Part shown: piece after piece, positions 62,942-64,000 of the stretch | Layout: each line of letters starts with the position of its first letter | How positions within the stretch are numbered: position 1 is the stretch's first letter | DNA from: JAYKJB01 sp035284745 [NCBI: Candidatus Sericytochromatia bacterium] | GTDB taxonomy: Bacteria > Cyanobacteriota > Sericytochromatia > S15B-MN24 | Length of the DNA stretch: 64,000 bases | Reading direction: 5' to 3' | NCBI GenBank assembly: GCA_035284745.1 | Contig: JAYKIL010000008.1 | Span: 1 to 64,000 of the forward strand | Position numbers and translations under genes: made by a program | The notes under the pieces: generated by a model | What the model saw: only the letters and a program-made list of their open reading frames with translations | What the model was told of the DNA's origin: nothing | Databases searched by the model: none

Positions 62942-64000
62942 AATTTTCGAGACCTTTGCGCATTGGAGTCTTGGGAGCCGGCCAGCGGGGATTTATTCTT
63001 GCGGGCCTCATCGCGTCTCATCCCCATTTGGCGGAAGTCACTGCCGTGGCGGAACCCAGGCCAGCCTATCGTGAACAATTTGCGGGTGAATTTGGTGTGG
63101 ATCCTGAATACGCCTTTGCCTCGTGGCAGGAGTTTTTGCTTCGATTTCCCCCGGTTGATGCCGTCATCATTACTACTTTGGACCGCGACCACGTCGGCCC
63201 TGCCGTGGCCTGCCTTCTTCGAGGCGTACCGATTTTGCTTGAGAAGCCGATTGCGCCGACCTGGGAGGAGGTTCTGGACATACAACGGGCCCAAGTGGCG
63301 AGTGGTGCCTTGGCCGCCGTGTGTCACTCGCTCCGCTATCAACCGGGATTTAATTTGGTGAAGCAATTGGTACAAAGCGGTCGCCTTGGCGAGGTGCGGA
63401 CCCTGGACCTCATTGAGCAGGTTGGTTATTGGCATTTCGCACACAGCTACATCCGCGGAAATTGGGGCAATTCCGGTCGCGCCACCCCATTGCTTCTCGC
63501 CAAAAGTTGCCACGACCTTGATTATATCGGTTGGCTGATGAATGAGCCTTGTCGACAGGTCGCCTCCTACGGACAGCTGTCTCATTTTCACGCCGCACGG
63601 GCGCCGGAGGGCGCTCCGAAACGTTGCTTGGATGCCTGCCCCGTGGAACACGAGTGTGCTTACTCGGCCGTTCGACAGTATGTTCAGGGGGATCGCTTCA
63701 GCTGGCCCGCCTCCGTCATCAGCCACGATCATACACAAGAGGCCCATATTGAGGCCCTGCGCACCGGGCCTTACGGTGTGTGCGTCTACCATACAGATAA
63801 CGATGTCGTCGACCATCAGACGGTGATGCTTGAATACGCTCAGGGGGCGACGGCGACTTTCACCGTCACGGGATTTACTCACTCAGGTGGCCGGCGACTG
63901 CGGGTCAACGGCACGGAGGCGGACCTGACGTTTGACGAGCAGGTCGTGACAGTAAAAAATTATGCGACTGGCCGGATTGAAGAGTTGCGAGCCGGGGGAG
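62938..64000 (+). CDS. Gfo/Idh/MocA family oxidoreductase, C-terminus outside the window
   Basis: Begins with the dinucleotide-binding fold IGVLGAGQRGFILAGLIASH (~9-28) and the EKP motif LLEKPIAPTWEE near residue 100, both typical of NAD(P)-dependent sugar or polyol dehydrogenases. A cysteine group (CLDACPVEHEC) lies near residue 230. Starts in an ATGA overlap with lysR. At least 354 residues are visible; the gene is open at the window end. Substrate unknown. Confidence 0.9.
   Translation, partial: MKFSRPLRIGVLGAGQRGFILAGLIASHPHLAEVTAVAEPRPAYREQFAGEFGVDPEYAFASWQEFLLRFPPVDAVIITTLDRDHVGPAVACLLRGVPILLEKPIAPTWEEVLDIQRAQVASGALAAVCHSLRYQPGFNLVKQLVQSGRLGEVRTLDLIEQVGYWHFAHSYIRGNWGNSGRATPLLLAKSCHDLDYIGWLMNEPCRQVASYGQLSHFHAARAPEGAPKRCLDACPVEHECAYSAVRQYVQGDRFSWPASVISHDHTQEAHIEALRTGPYGVCVYHTDNDVVDHQTVMLEYAQGATATFTVTGFTHSGGRRLRVNGTEADLTFDEQVVTVKNYATGRIEELRAGG

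Overview
This 64 kb window is a gene-dense bacterial chromosome segment with no phage, insertion sequence, CRISPR array or integrase that I could recognise. The DNA is moderately GC-rich, starts include many GTG and TTG codons backed by clear GGAG-type ribosome sites, and genes are packed into overlapping (ATGA, GTGA) units. A Wza-like polysaccharide export protein, an outer-membrane-type barrel candidate and at least six lipoproteins point to a Gram-negative (diderm) cell. HemJ, a haem pathway starting at glutamyl-tRNA reductase, a photolyase, sucrose-phosphate synthase/phosphatase and a group 3 sigma factor would fit a deep relative of Cyanobacteria (for example Sericytochromatia-like), but that placement is inference and cannot be proved from the window.

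Layout. 0-9 kb: two tRNA genes (Arg, Gln) with a terminator, two small envelope proteins, a clpP / small unknown / ansA unit, an ABC-F ATPase, an O-antigen ligase/polymerase-like membrane protein, a probable 36-residue membrane protein and ligA. 9-20 kb: an alternative sigma factor, gpsA with a PlsB-like acyltransferase (phospholipid synthesis), a lipoprotein made of a CcmI/CycH-type domain overlapping a radical SAM gene, a polysaccharide export protein, a truncated UvrC-like nuclease, and a two-gene unit that is the most unusual thing here: a soluble protein carrying the cytoplasmic domain of the FlhA/SctV type III export gate without its membrane half, translationally coupled to a small protein built of four MshEN-type (c-di-GMP receptor) half repeats. 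20-30 kb: glutamate dehydrogenase with two envelope proteins, a secreted alpha-amylase-family lipoprotein, alanine dehydrogenase and a DUF4139 protein. 30-34 kb: a compact riboflavin operon (ribD-ribE-ribBA) that runs into DUF1284, DUF896 and a small membrane protein. 34-41 kb: an RlmL-like rRNA methyltransferase, then a run of exported proteins (amidase, subtilisin-like protease, carboxypeptidase-regulatory-like lipoprotein, a beta-propeller with one CXXCH haem motif). 41-51 kb: an ABC1/UbiB-type kinase, an isopropylmalate-dehydrogenase-like protein that has lost most catalytic residues, and a haem cluster hemE-hemN-hemJ and hemA-hemC-hemD. 51-58 kb: proteins of unknown function, a tRNA-Ser, a polyproline protein, a large vWD-like plus five-EF-hand protein without a Sec signal, and a regulatory-like-domain lipoprotein. 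58-64 kb: photolyase, a sucrose synthesis pair, and a divergently transcribed LysR regulator overlapping an oxidoreductase that runs off the window.

Together the recognised genes supply cofactors (haem, riboflavin), phospholipid precursors, nitrogen entry/exit (asparaginase, glutamate and alanine dehydrogenases), envelope assembly and repair functions. The novel signal lies in the accessory proteins: the orphan export-gate domain with its MshEN partner, the degenerate dehydrogenase, and several unusual exported proteins.
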